From Closterium sp. Naga37s-1 (Eukaryota > Streptophyta > Zygnematophyceae > Desmidiales > Closteriaceae): a stretch of 64,000 nt of DNA. Below the pieces are notes generated by a model. It was not told the DNA's origin. It saw only the letters and a list, made by a program, of their open reading frames with translations, and did no database searches. How positions within the stretch are numbered: the stretch's first letter is position 1; each line of letters opens with the position of its first letter. This document shows, piece by piece, positions 32,801 through 42,476 of the stretch. The stretch spans positions 2,414,001 to 2,478,000 of the forward strand of contig CANJKZ010000971.1 in assembly GCA_947471745.1 (NCBI GenBank). Direction: 5' to 3'. A program made the position numbers and the translations under genes.

Positions 32801-34127
32801 CTGCTGTTGTCGCATTCCGCACTGCTTCAGTGGCAGGTGGGTTTTGCGAGAGGGGCGGGGAGGAGGGCAGCAGTGGCAGGCAATGGAAATCAAGCTCTGG
32901 TAGGTTAGCAGGCATGGCTGCCGGAGGAGCACTGCCCCGCTCTGCTGTATCACCCCCCTGCTGCCCTGCCCTGCCCTGCCTGACGCCCTCATAAGAAAGG
33001 TTCTGATCATCGTCGTCCTCGTCTAGCTGTGACCGGGGCGGGTCTGTGCGCCCTTTGGGTTTGAACCACGGGAAGAAGGTGCCAGTGTCTGCCGCCCGCC
33101 TGTCAGGCGCGGGTGGGGGATCGGACGAGGAGGGGGATGACGGAGGAACTGGGGCAGGGCGGCCGGGTGGGGAGGAGAGGGCGGGGTTGAGGCGGGGCGA
33201 GAGGGTGATGTTGGAGGAGCAGATGGAGAACCGCAGCGACACGTGAAACGGCTCCACGCATTTGCAACTCCGCTTCTTCACCTTCCCCTGTCCTTTGCCC
33301 TGCCCCTGCCCCTGCACCTGCCCCTGCCCCTGCCCCTTCCCCTGCCCCTGCCCCTGCCCCTGCCCCTGCCCCTGCCCCTGCCCCTGCTCCTGCCCCTGCC
33401 CCTGCTCCTGCCCCTGCCCCTTCCCTTGTCCCTGCCCCTGCCCCTGCTCGATCAACTCATCCGCCCAACTATTATCTTTCTCAGTCTCCTTTTCCGCCTC
33501 CTCCACATCACCTCCACCACGCCCGTTCCCAAGCTCCCTATCATCCTCGTCCTCCCCACTCTCCTCGCCAGCCCCACTCTCCCTGCCTGAGTCTGTGTCT
33601 GTGGCTGTGTCTGTGTTGGCGTCTGCGTCTGGCACGTCGTCCAGGAGAACAATCACGGTCCCCAGCAGATCGTCCTTTATGCCCGAGGCGACAGGCTCGA
33701 ACTCATAGCGCGCGGGGCAGCGGGAGGAGCAGGGGGAGGAGGGGGAAGGGGTGCGGGAAGGGGAGCGGGAAGGAGAGCGGGAAGGGGAGCGGGAAGGGGA
33801 GCGGGACAAGGAGTCGATGGCCGCGGCGACGGAGGGCCGCGAAGGTGGTGACGGTTGGGAATTTCGTGGAGAGGGAGAGGAAGGGGAAGAATTTGCGGAA
33901 GATCCCTGGGCTGGAGGGTCTGAGGATGATAGGAGCCGGCCGCTGCTCGCCTCTGCTCCCCGCAGTTTGATCGCTGTGGACGTGGGTTCGATTCCGCTAT
34001 GACCATGCTGCTGCAGCAGCTGTTCGGTGCTGCCACCATCACCATGTGACGTCTTCCCAGCTACTACTACGGCGAGCAGTGGCAGCATGAGGAGGAACGA
34101 GTGGAGGTGCCCGCTCCTTGCTGCCAT
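26832..34127 (-). CDS. Receptor-like pseudokinase with C-terminal RING finger
   Basis: Seven exons: 31919-34127, 31211-31509, 30247-30373, 28552-29234, 28067-28161, 27759-27891 and 26832-27323. They sum to 4038 nt (1345 residues), phases consistent. A signal peptide (to about 24) leads an ectodomain with RSPS, acidic and Gly-Gln repeats and a [13 protein letters not shown] motif like the ALE2 family. A membrane helix lies at about 650-678. The kinase has an intact Gly loop (GRGTFG) and Lys (LAIKRLD), but the catalytic loop reads HANLKSAN instead of HRD and the DFG site reads DYC. About 150 low-complexity residues separate the alpha-E helix from the catalytic loop. The C-terminus is a C3HC4 RING ([22 protein letters not shown]). 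It probably signals as a scaffold or ubiquitin ligase. Confidence 0.85.
27370..27450 (-). repeat. Extra copy of receptor kinase last-exon start
   Basis: The acceptor and 50 bases of exon 7 (AVPLI, RDE, LAIAD) recur just upstream in gene order of the working exon (27323). Confidence 0.88.
28240..28321 (-). repeat. Extra copy of receptor kinase exon 5 start
   Basis: The first 75 bases of exon 5 (codons for [16 protein letters not shown]) are repeated about 160 bp before the working exon 28067-28161. Confidence 0.88.
28437..28548. repeat. 26-bp tandem repeat capped by a palindrome at a splice donor
   Basis: Three to four copies of ATTGCCAGCATCCACTGCCC plus a CACACCC spacer abut TTTTGAGACGTCTCAGAA (28529-28546). 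The palindrome begins right at the exon 4 donor (exon ends 28552), so it forms the first bases of the intron. Confidence 0.9.
29275..29605 (-). repeat. Three extra copies of receptor kinase exon 4 start
   Basis: Copies near 29283-29370, 29440-29514 and 29570-29605 repeat the acceptor and codons for [23 protein letters not shown]. The working exon starts at 29234. Confidence 0.9.
29780..30740 (-). repeat. Exon 3 of receptor kinase with five flanking partial copies
   Basis: The complete exon (30247-30373; [20 protein letters not shown] to LHDHLHG) has two partial copies on its 5' side (about 30655-30733 and 30480-30552), which keep the acceptor half, and three on its 3' side (30106-30203, 29943-30042, 29780-29880), which keep the donor half. 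The pattern is acceptor copies, full exon, donor copies. Confidence 0.9.
30820..31110 (-). repeat. Extra copies of receptor kinase exon 2 end
   Basis: About 150 bases of exon 2 ([10 protein letters not shown] region to RKLFVQQ with donor) recur at about 30955-31095, with a fragment (KATLPN, LDLFVG) near 30820-30870. The working exon is 31211-31509. Confidence 0.88.
33290..33455 (-). repeat. Coding hexanucleotide repeat (GQ)n in the receptor ectodomain
   Basis: TGCCCC units on the top strand encode about 27 Gly-Gln/Gly-Lys/Gly-Glu dipeptides in the extracellular part of the receptor-like protein. In-frame and uninterrupted, so length changes would alter the protein without a frameshift. Confidence 0.9.
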
Positions 34128-34943
34128 TCTCGTTGTGCGCTGGTGAAAACTTGTCCTAATGAGGGTGTAGGTCGTAGATAGAGGAGGAGAGAAGCAACTG
34201 TTATTATTTCAAAGACGGAACCGAGGGCCTTGACGACGGGTTACTATGGCTGCCATGGAAGCAAGTACTACAGCGTCACCAAGTCTAATTGCGAGTGAAA
34301 TCCTTTAGCAGCGTCAAAACGCGAGTAACGGAGCTTCTGAAGTGAAATAAAGACGGGGGATGCTGGAAATTGGTCGTCGACTCCGAGTTGTTGGGAGGAA
34401 GCAGCTCGCCAAATCGCAGCTCCAGGGACGACTGTCGACTCACATCGCACACTTCCTCACAATTGCTTGGCGGACTGTCTGTCGATCGGCACGAATGGAA
34501 CCGAGTCAGCACAAGACGGTTGCTACGCGAATCGCCGTTGTGCCGAAAGCCCTCGAGACTAGATATGCAACCGCTTTGACTGGGAACGTGAATAGGAGCG
34601 AGAATCCCTGTGGGTGAAAATGTGAAACAAATCATTCGCCTAGGGGAAATTAGGAAATTGGTGAGAGGAGGTGCATGCGAAATGCCGTGTGGCGCAGATC
34701 GGAGGTTGCGCTGCGAATAGAAACGCGCCTCGTAGGCAAAACGGGAAATTGCGGTTGCGAACTGCCGCAACCATCGCTGGCCCATCATGAAACCGAATCG
34801 CCGCGTGGTCAATGAGGTCACGCTCGCATGCTCGATAAATGCAGTTTCGTTCTTTCGCAACCCAGAACCTGAAATTGTACAACAGATAACGTGTTAGCAA
34901 AACTGAGCACATATATTGCAGCCAATTGCCTACTCTACTTACA
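34128..34943. other. Intergenic, receptor promoter side
   Basis: No gene recognised. It separates the receptor start from the acetyltransferase stop. A 191-codon minus frame (34285-34860) has no recognisable domain and may be chance. Confidence 0.4.
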
Positions 34944-36509
34944 TTAACGTCGTTGAATAATGTGAAAGCACTCAAACCACAGGTCCCTTCCGTGAACTAC
35001 ACTTGAAGGCCCCACCAAGCTGAAACCGGCTTTTTCATAGAAACCTATTAGTGGCTGCACACATTCAAGAATAAATTGATGAAGCGCAAATAAGAAAATG
35101 GAAAATATTGAAACAAACAGGTACTCGGAAACCATAATAGATCTCTCACCTTCTTGCATAATAGTCGAATGGAGTGCAGCCTCGGTTGTTCAATGGTCGA
35201 AACTGTCAGAATCCCAACCACTAGACCATTGGGATAAAAGGGCTTGTTATAGCGGGTCAGTGCGCCCATAACCCCCCAGGACAACGAGCCTGTAACCCTT
35301 CCCTAGGATCAATCAGGGATCACCAGTGGACCTCTGACACCCCCCCGCACTGGGATGCCCGAAGTGCACACACTGGGATTCGAACCCGAGACCTTCGCTC
35401 TGATAACATGTCAGAATCCCAACCACTAGACCATTGGGATAAAAGGGCTTGTTATAGCGGGTCAGTGCGCCCATAACCCCCCAGGACAACGAGCCTGTAA
35501 CCCTTCCCTAGGATCAATCAGGGATCACCAGTGGACCTCTGACAGAAACATGCTTGATGTAGGCTCTCAACAAACGCAAACCAATGCCTTGACGACGGTA
35601 CTCTTGCCCCACACACACGGAATGAATGCACAAGGTCCCTGCAAACAAGCATCATGGAAAATTGTATGCAGTGGGAAATGTTTCACAGGCAAACGGAGGT
35701 CATATGAGCGCCAAACGGGAGTACCTTACATGAAGAATGCATGTCAGAAATCCTCTTACTGAGGAGCCTCTCACAACGCCAGCTAACCATCGGAGGCGAG
35801 GGAAACGAGGGAAGGAAAAAAGCGTACTGCCTGAGGGATTATGCACGTACTGCCTTGGGGATCATGGGCGAACATGGAGGCATGGTCCAGCTCATCCCTG
35901 GCCGTTTGGGTGCCGCACACGAAGCCCACTATCTCTATTCCTAGTGTCGCCACCAGAAACACTGAGCTGGCTGGGAAGGACGGGGGAGGGAGAGGAGATT
36001 TATAAGTGGAGGCAAGGCGAGTATGGCATGGATTGCACGACACACGTATATGTGCGCCATTATAAGTACATGTTTCCGGGTGTGACAGAATAGAAATTAA
36101 CAGGTGTCCAAAGAGCGGGAAACAGAGGGAAGTAAACAGAGGAGGAGGGGAAGGGGAGGATGGAGGTGACGATGGTCTGGCTGGGAGTAGATATAACTTG
36201 AAAAACGGCCAACATTCAGCCAGATCAGACTGGAAAGGAAGCACTTTCTGTCTGATTCGAGCCGGATCAGCCAGATGAACAGATCAGACAGCTCGGTGAG
36301 AGAAGCGTGAAGAGAAGAAAAGCGGAGTGCGTTTGGCAAAATGGTTGGCACTGTGGTGGGTAGAGGCACCTTGGTGGATGCGGTAGGTGAGGGAGTCGAG
36401 GGAGGCTGCTTCATCTGCGGGGTATCCGGCCTCTTCCAGGGAGTGCACGCGATGCAGGTCACTGGGTGCTGCCGTGCGGAACACCAGATGGCGGTCCAAC
36501 ATGTCCTCC
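34944..36509 (-). pseudogene. AANAT-type GNAT acetyltransferase, coding exon split by a TRIM
   Basis: Exons seen: 36370-36509, 35851-35970, 35150-35638 (with the TRIM inside) and 34944-35054; an upstream first exon was not found. Without the element the phases agree. Sequence follows the arylalkylamine/serotonin N-acetyltransferase family: HRVHSLEEAGYPADEAAS, VGFVCGTQTARDELDHASM, DPQG then TLCIHSVCVGQEYRRQGIGL (acetyl-CoA loop), FYEKAGFSLVGPSSV. The family transfers acetyl from acetyl-CoA to amines, in plants and algae linked to melatonin-type or amine acetylation. The TRIM lies after the codons for AYIKHVS; reading through meets a stop 10 codons later. The allele is probably null. Three extra exon starts lie upstream. 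Confidence 0.82.
35204..35544 (-). mobile_element. Miniature LTR retrotransposon (TRIM), identical LTRs
   Basis: On the minus strand the 136-bp LTRs (35409-35544 and 35204-35339) run TGTCAGAGG to TTCTGACA and look identical. The 69-bp interior begins with a primer-binding site TGTTATCAGAGC (tRNA-iMet type) and ends in a GCGGGGGGG polypurine tract. A 5-bp duplication GAAAC flanks it (35199-35203 and 35545-35549). It has no coding capacity. A tRNA-like A box (TGGTCTAGTGG) near the LTR end and a B box (GGTTCGAATCC) in the interior are about 35 bp apart, spanning the junction. Confidence 0.95.
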
Positions 36510-36532
36510 CTGCATGACACTGGTGGGTGCAA

Positions 36533-36860
36533 CCAGTTTTGAGATGTATAATAAGTGACTCAAATATCGCTGGGTGCTGCCGTGCGGACACCAGATGGCG
36601 GTCCAGCATGTCCTCTCTGCATGACACTGGTGGGTGCAACCAGAGGTAACTTTTGAGTTGACTCTAAGGTCGCTGGGTGCTGCCGTGCGGAATGCCAGAT
36701 GCAGGTCCAACACGTCCTCTCTGCATGACACTGATGGGTGCAATAAGTTTTGAGATGTCTCAGAAGTGACTCGAATATAGCCGGGTGCTGCCGTGCGAAA
36801 TGCCAGATGCCGGTCCAACATGTCCTCTCTGCATGACAGTATAGGGTGCAACCAGTGCCA
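36533..36860 (-). repeat. Three extra acetyltransferase exon starts separated by palindromes
   Basis: Copies of the acceptor and about 58 coding bases (REDMLDRHL, RTAAP) lie near 36575-36630, 36672-36735 and 36782-36850, before the working exon at 36509. Between successive copies are palindromic inserts of 20-35 bp at 36537-36568, 36649-36670 and 36746-36780 (TTTTGAGATGTCTCAGAA in the best). Confidence 0.92.
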
Positions 36861-37876
36861 GTGCCATGTCGATGACATGCCAATGACACGAGAGTGCCAT
36901 GCGAAGTTCCATGCATGCAATGCCATGTCACGGGTGAGACCCATGTGACATAATGGAATGCCATGCCACGTCGCAGCACGTCAATCACGCGTGCCATTTG
37001 GTGCAATGGTGTCAGACCATGTGACGAGACGAGCCATCTCGCATCACGAAATGTAACGTCAGGACGCCTGACAGCAGGTCCAGTCATTCAGCAATACAGC
37101 TAGCTGATTGCAATGGAACGAGAGGCAAATGCGGGACCTTTATGCATGTGATAGAGCACTAACACCGAAGAGAAGCACACTCTCAACATTCCTACCGTAT
37201 GGGTCGGATGCGAGATTCTTAGCACGGATTGGCGAATGCTGCCCTACGCCGTAACCCTGCTTGACAGACGACTCGCTCCATTGCGGATTGACGCTACAAC
37301 CTCGCCGTTGCCTTTGTTGGCTTCGTTCGCGAGGGACTCGCATAATGGATTTAGCCGCAGGAAGGGCGACGACGGCAGAGCGACAGGCAGTGCAGGAGGA
37401 CATCGAGCACGCGAGGCTGAATTCGCGGGCGAGCGAAGCGGTGGTCAGCGGAGGACGGACCGCTCTTAGGGAACCCACAGCGCGATTCATCCTCTGCGAG
37501 CCTAGTAACGACAGTGGATGGTTGTTCGGAGTATCAAGAATGCTGCCTGACAATGGCCATGCGGTGGGGAAGTACCAAGGTTGTCGCGATTGTGCTCACA
37601 TCATCTGGCTCCACCCCTCATTCCAATTCCTTCATGCCTCGGGATTCCAATTGCAGATGTTGAGGGATTAGATGAGATGATTGCGAGGTACATGTCATAA
37701 AAGTTCTACTACCTAGGCGCCTTCATACCTATCATATATCAATTGGCTCAATATACCTAAGGTGACGAGCTTTTGCAAAAAATAAAACACTTTACACATA
37801 CATCATACACTTGAAACTACATTTTTCACAGCCCATCGAACCACTTGTAACCATTGAAACACCAACGCCTCCACGC
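36861..37876. other. Region upstream of acetyltransferase, first exon not found
   Basis: Imperfect GACATGCCA/TGCCATG-type repeats occur at 36850-36990. A short plus-strand frame from 37344 (MDLAAGRATTAERQ) looks coding at first but has no match I know. The acetyltransferase first exon or promoter may lie here. Confidence 0.3.
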
Positions 37877-38125
37877 AAGCAAGACTCAGGCAACTCGGAG
37901 TTCTTCCTTGGTTGCTTCCACCAGCTGGCTCGCACAGCACATTTCCCACAGCTGCCCTTCCGCAGTCTGCTTCCTAGACGCACGTGAGGGGTCTACTTTC
38001 GAGGCGCCTCAAAAGTAGAGTCAGGCAACGCCAAGCTCTCCCTTAGTTGCTTCCAACAGCTGACTCGCACGCCGCACTTCCCACAGTTGCCCTTCTACAG
38101 TCTGCTTCCGCGAAGCACGAGCCTG
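37877..38125 (-). repeat. Duplicated gene 3' end around a 28-bp palindrome
   Basis: The last 100 coding bases with the stop (QLWE, ASQL, EATK, ELxVA-stop) occur at 38024-38125 (working) and again at 37877-37990. Between them is a 28-bp palindrome with one mismatched pair (37992-38019, core TCGAGGCGCCTCAAAA). Confidence 0.92.
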
Positions 38126-39410
38126 CCTGGGCAGCTGCGGCTGACGGGACAGTGGAGGAGGGGGGGTCACCCCCACAAGACCACACAGCAACTCAGCCTC
38201 CTCCCGTGGAGACCCAGGGCTTTGAATCGTGCCGCCAGTTATAAATTTCTCCAGCTTTTTAATTTCACTCGCAACCCGCACCCCCTCCTCTTGTACCTCT
38301 TTCTCCACCAACAGCTCTTCCTCCTCTGATCCCTCCCCGCCCTGCCCAAACACAACACGCTTCTCCTCCACCTCTGCCTCAGGTTTACAGCCTTCCTGCC
38401 CTGCCACGCCTGCTGCTGCCATCTCCTCTTTGCTTGCCTTGGGCGCTTCAACTCCCACTCCACCTGCCTTGCCTGCCTCTCCTGTCTCTCCTGTCTCTGC
38501 TGCTTCCACCACACGGATACGTGCCACGCCAGTCAAGTCCTGCTCACAAGGGCACCACAAGATTGGGCTTGGCTCAGCCAGAGCGTAACAGTGCCAGTGA
38601 CACATTCATGAACCTGGAGTGCTCATTCATGAACTTAAATGCTTCCTCCTAATCAAGCAGGCAAATTACCTTTGGAATGTGATGAAGCACCAGCGATGGC
38701 CCCTCCTCCTCCTCTTCCTCCTCCTCCGTTCTCTCCCGTCGCTGTTGCTCCACCACTTCTGATCCTCCCGCCCTTGTCCCTCTCCCTCCAGCCGGCTCCT
38801 CCTCAGCCCCACCAGAGTCAATCGCCTGGACCCTCATTCGCACCGTCGGCCGTGCTGCTCCCGCCACCCCCGGCCTTGTTGCTCCCACCACCACTGCAGG
38901 TCCTTCCATGCTGCCCAGCCCCGCCACTGCCCTCGCTTTAGGAAGCCCCGCTACATGCACAGACTCTGGGCTTGAGGGAAAGGCTCGAATGCCAGCAGGA
39001 GGGGTAGAAGTCACATGAGGAGCGGCAGCTTGCGAAGGAGCAGCTCCAGAAAAGGCCGGTTGAGCTTGAGAGCGGACAGCTTGAGAAGGGGGAGCATGCG
39101 GGACGGCAAGTTCAGGAGAGGGGAACCGCCGGGCAGCATCAAGGCTGGTCCTCTCGCCTGCCTGAGTCTCTCCAAATCCACCAGCCCTGCTGCTCGGTCC
39201 CCTTTCCCCACCTGCTGCTTGCTCACGTGCAGGAGGCAAGCCAGAGCGACCCTGCACGTCCATGCTGGTGCTGGCAGGCTCTAGCAGGAGGGCAGCTTGC
39301 TTCTCTTGAGGTTGATGTTGATTATGTGGCACGCCTGGGGACGGCTGCCAAGGCCTTCTACCCGCGCTGCTACTGGGGCCCTGCAGAAGCTTCTGCTGTG
39401 GCGAGCGGGA
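38021..39410 (-). CDS. Unknown low-complexity protein, C-terminal exons
   Basis: Two exons join in phase, 38670-39410 (starts SRSPQQKLLQG after CTATGCAG) and 38021-38539 (DLTGVARIRVVE to ELGVA). They encode a Pro/Ala/Ser-rich region with an eight-Glu run, then an acidic helical region with likely coiled coil (VASEIKKLEKF, QLWEVRRASQLLEATK). The gene probably continues upstream: a hydrophobic stretch (LPFLLPAAFVLSPLVAVLAA) at about 39648-39730 and a short exon near 39880-39930 could give a membrane segment, but the phases do not close. I do not recognise the family. Confidence 0.45.
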
Positions 39411-40921
39411 CTGCATAGTGGGAGAAGAAAGCGGTAGAGAGGTGCAGAGATTGCCAAAATGATGCTACTGTTTGCCTGTGCTGCAAACTTCAATGATCAG
39501 TCATGCCTTGCGTTGACACCAGAAAACGGTAAGCAAGACTTTGACATAGCTGCATGCCACGTTGTCCGCCATCTCAGCTCAGGTCAGTCAATTTCTTGAC
39601 ATGCCTGCATCCAATCGTACGGTAGCTGCACCTGTTGATGGCTGTACCTTGACAAAGCCGTACGCAGCGAGCACGGCTACCAAAGGCGACAACACGAAGG
39701 CGGCGGGCAGGAGAAACGGCAGAGAGACGACGGCAACTGAACCAATCGCGAACTGCCAAAAAAAAAAAAAAAAAAAAAAATCAGTGCAAAAGTCGAATGC
39801 CGATTAGAACAATACGAGGAGAGCAGCTAAAGGGGGCACAGCGACTCACCATCTTGATCAGATACGCCGCATCCTCAGAGAGCGTCGGCATGCTGGCTCC
39901 TTGCACTTCCTTCCACTGGGAATTAGTAGCTTCCCGTGACACCCCTTACGAAATACTCAAAATTAGGCAGCACAGCGAAGACAATCGGATCGGACCGTTG
40001 CAGCGTCGGTAGTTATGGGACCAGCGGGACAGCAGGATTCAAAGAAACGATGTCTCTCACGCTCCGTAGAAAACCCTCATGATTCCCACCAAGGCAACAA
40101 CGTTCCCGGGCTCGCTGCAGCGTTGGACGGTGACCAGAGCCGGCGAGCAGTCAGTCACGGAAGAAATGGAACTGCGTCACACCCTAACGTGGTCCAGTGG
40201 TCTGGCAGACCACGGTGGCCAGCGACCACCACCACCACCACGACACACGCGCACTGGGGACCACGGACGCCAACGCGGCGCGCTGTCGATCGACACCATC
40301 GCGCTCCTCTCCGGCGCCAGGCCGCGCTGCCAGGCTCTGCCAGGGTCTGTTGGGACGCATTTCACGCCAAAATACGAGCTCGTAGTATTCTCCAAACACC
40401 CTGTTCGTTAAAATTTACCTCCCTGCGAACAGCGCATGCAAGCGAGAATCTATCGAGCTGGCTCCTCCGCCAGTCGCCTGGAATCCAGGTGGACAGCTGG
40501 CGGGTCGTCGCCTTCTCGTGGTGCTCGTGCTGCATCCTTGTAACGATACCCGAGATCGCGAACTCGATATAGCGCGGAAAAGAGCGCGAAGGGTTTCATG
40601 AAGTGACACAAGAAGCCGCAATTGACGGCGATGAAACCTGCCATGTGTCAGGCATGCATAAACGCCTCAAGCAGAAATGTTGGAATATATATTGGTCACG
40701 GGGCAGCGTTCCGTCGTACCCGGTAAAGGCAGAAACTCGAGACAATTGCGAAACTAAGGGCTTGGAGTCCGACTTACAATCACAAGCAGGTGTGAAGGAA
40801 ATACCCAAAGTTTATGAAGACTGGGTGCACGCATACCTAACACATCCAGAGAGATGCAAGGACGTGTGGGTCACAAAAAGGCAGAAGTCATCTGCCAATT
40901 ACATTAGTGCAATCACTAAAC
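39411..40921. other. Unresolved exons and intergenic DNA
   Basis: Possible upstream exons of the unknown gene lie at 39648-39750 (hydrophobic) and about 39880-39930 (SEDAAYLIKM before GTGAGT). A frame near 40470-40610 (MKPFALFSALYRVRDLGYRY) may be another exon. A 24-A run at 39756-39779 is an intron polypyrimidine tract on the minus strand. No complete gene model can be built. Confidence 0.3.
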
Positions 40922-42476
40922 CTAATCATTAGCTAAGACTAGGAAGGCTACAGAAATGTACAGAAGGAACACTGGGTATACAGCTAGGAACTTTCTAGGT
41001 TCTAGCACAGCACCTGACACGAATGGGTAGGCTGCAGATGAGCTCCAAACGAGGGTGGCTGTGACAACTGCGAATCTAATCCACTTGCTGTAGATAAATA
41101 GGCAAACAAAGGCTCCAATGTCAAGTGGAAAGAGGCAGTAGCCAAGGACACTGAGGCTCTGGAAGAAGATAATCCTCCCTCCCTGCAAAACACCCCCCAA
41201 AGAACATAATTTAGGACACTCTGATTAAGGATGCCTAGCAGCAACGGAACCAGTTGGTTTAAAGATCCAGCAATTGGAAAGGAAATACACAGCACACACA
41301 TCATACTTCGAGGCAAGCAACATACCAGAAGGAGCACATTGAGCGTGAGGATGATTGCCCCAGACGAGAGGACACCAAAGACCACCGCGAAGACTTTGGA
41401 CTGCAACAACAAGAGGAGTAACATGCATAGCGTTTTTGTCATTTTTGAGGATGTTAGCTCCTGACTACCTAAAAAAAAAAACACACTCCTCGTATGACCT
41501 ATAAAGCCCAAATGCACCAACAACCTCTCCATACTCCCCACATGACCCATGATTTCAGACTCAAACATTTCGCTATCTGCAAATCCACCACCTCCTGATG
41601 AAGCTTCCTTCGTCGCCAATCTGGCGCAAACAACGCACTCTACGTTCTCAATTTAACTAAGAAATGGAACTGCAAGAAATTTTGGAGACGGGGAGTGGCG
41701 GTTTTAGGGGGGAGAGGGGCGGGGGGGGAGGAAGGAGAGGGGGAGGGGGGGGGAGGAGGGGGGGGGGGGGGGGAGGGAGGGAGGGGCGGGAGAGGAAAGG
41801 GGTGTTGGAGAAAGGCGGTTCTTTGAACTGTTTGAATCCTCGAGACCAATAGAGCCAGCCAGATCCCGTACCTTGTTCTCGGAGGCTGAGGATGAGAGGA
41901 TGAAGGCGAGGAAGATGATGAAGAAGAAGGGACCCCACAAGTCCCAGTCACGGATGGAGCTGTGAGCCCCTTCGCCTCGTCCCATCGGCAACACCACGTT
42001 CCGGAGGTTGTGTATCACACGCCACACGTCTCGTTTCAAGGTGACGATCACGGGTTCTGCAAGAACCAATCAGAAGACACATTTGAGCATATTGACTCGA
42101 AATCCCAACAAATTCAGACATGCAATACGTATCAGATCGGCACAAGCGGTCGCCATAATCACGAAAATACCAAGCTCAAGTGCTGCGCAGTAGAGATCCT
42201 TCTCCTACCATTAAGAGTGTTATAAACTGGCGGGGCTTCCGAAGTCGCCATGGTAGCTACGGCAGAAGTCGGAGTGCTCGGATCCGCAGTGTTACTCGGC
42301 GCGCTGCTAACTGGGAGAAGCGGAACCACTGTTTCAGCCTTCCCGCTAGGATCTGGTGGAGGACCGCCAGCCACTATGCCAGCTGTTTCCAGAGGAACGG
42401 ACTCCATATTGAAAAGACTGGAGATTTCATCGCTTTCCGCCTTGGATCGCTGCGAGCTCGCGCTGATATCCGCCAT
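40922..42476 (-). CDS. YIPF6/Yip4-like Golgi membrane protein
   Basis: Exons 42209-42476, 41872-42056, 41326-41400 and 40922-41182 sum to 789 nt (262 residues), all phases consistent. After a Ser/Pro-rich cytosolic N-terminus comes the Yip1 domain: LNEPVIVTLKRDVW, IRDWDLWGPFFFIIFLAF, FGVLSSGAIILTLNVLLL, QSLSVLGYCLFPLDIGA, then TATLVWSSSAAYPFVSGAV and a final helix LAVYPVFLLYISVAFLVLAND. Five membrane helices are expected. Family members act in ER-Golgi/TGN vesicle traffic with Rab GTPases; plant YIP4 proteins are linked to wall polysaccharide secretion. Confidence 0.93.
41690..41805. repeat. G-rich run in YIPF6 intron
   Basis: About 110 bases of GGGAGG and long G runs on the top strand, giving a polypyrimidine intron on the gene strand. 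Several G4 tracts make a quadruplex plausible; long homopolymers here may also carry sequencing length errors. Confidence 0.8.

Noticed and set aside
34285..34860. 191-codon minus-strand frame between the receptor and acetyltransferase genes
   Set aside because: No domain, no splice context and ordinary length for this base composition.
35360..35450. Functional tRNA gene
   Set aside because: A and B boxes and an anticodon-like stem exist, but the acceptor and D stems do not pair, position 33 is not T, and the segment is part of a TRIM.
37140..37671. Protein-coding gene on either strand near 37.3 kb
   Set aside because: Overlapping frames on both strands are open because of high GC; neither has a recognisable domain or supported splice partners.
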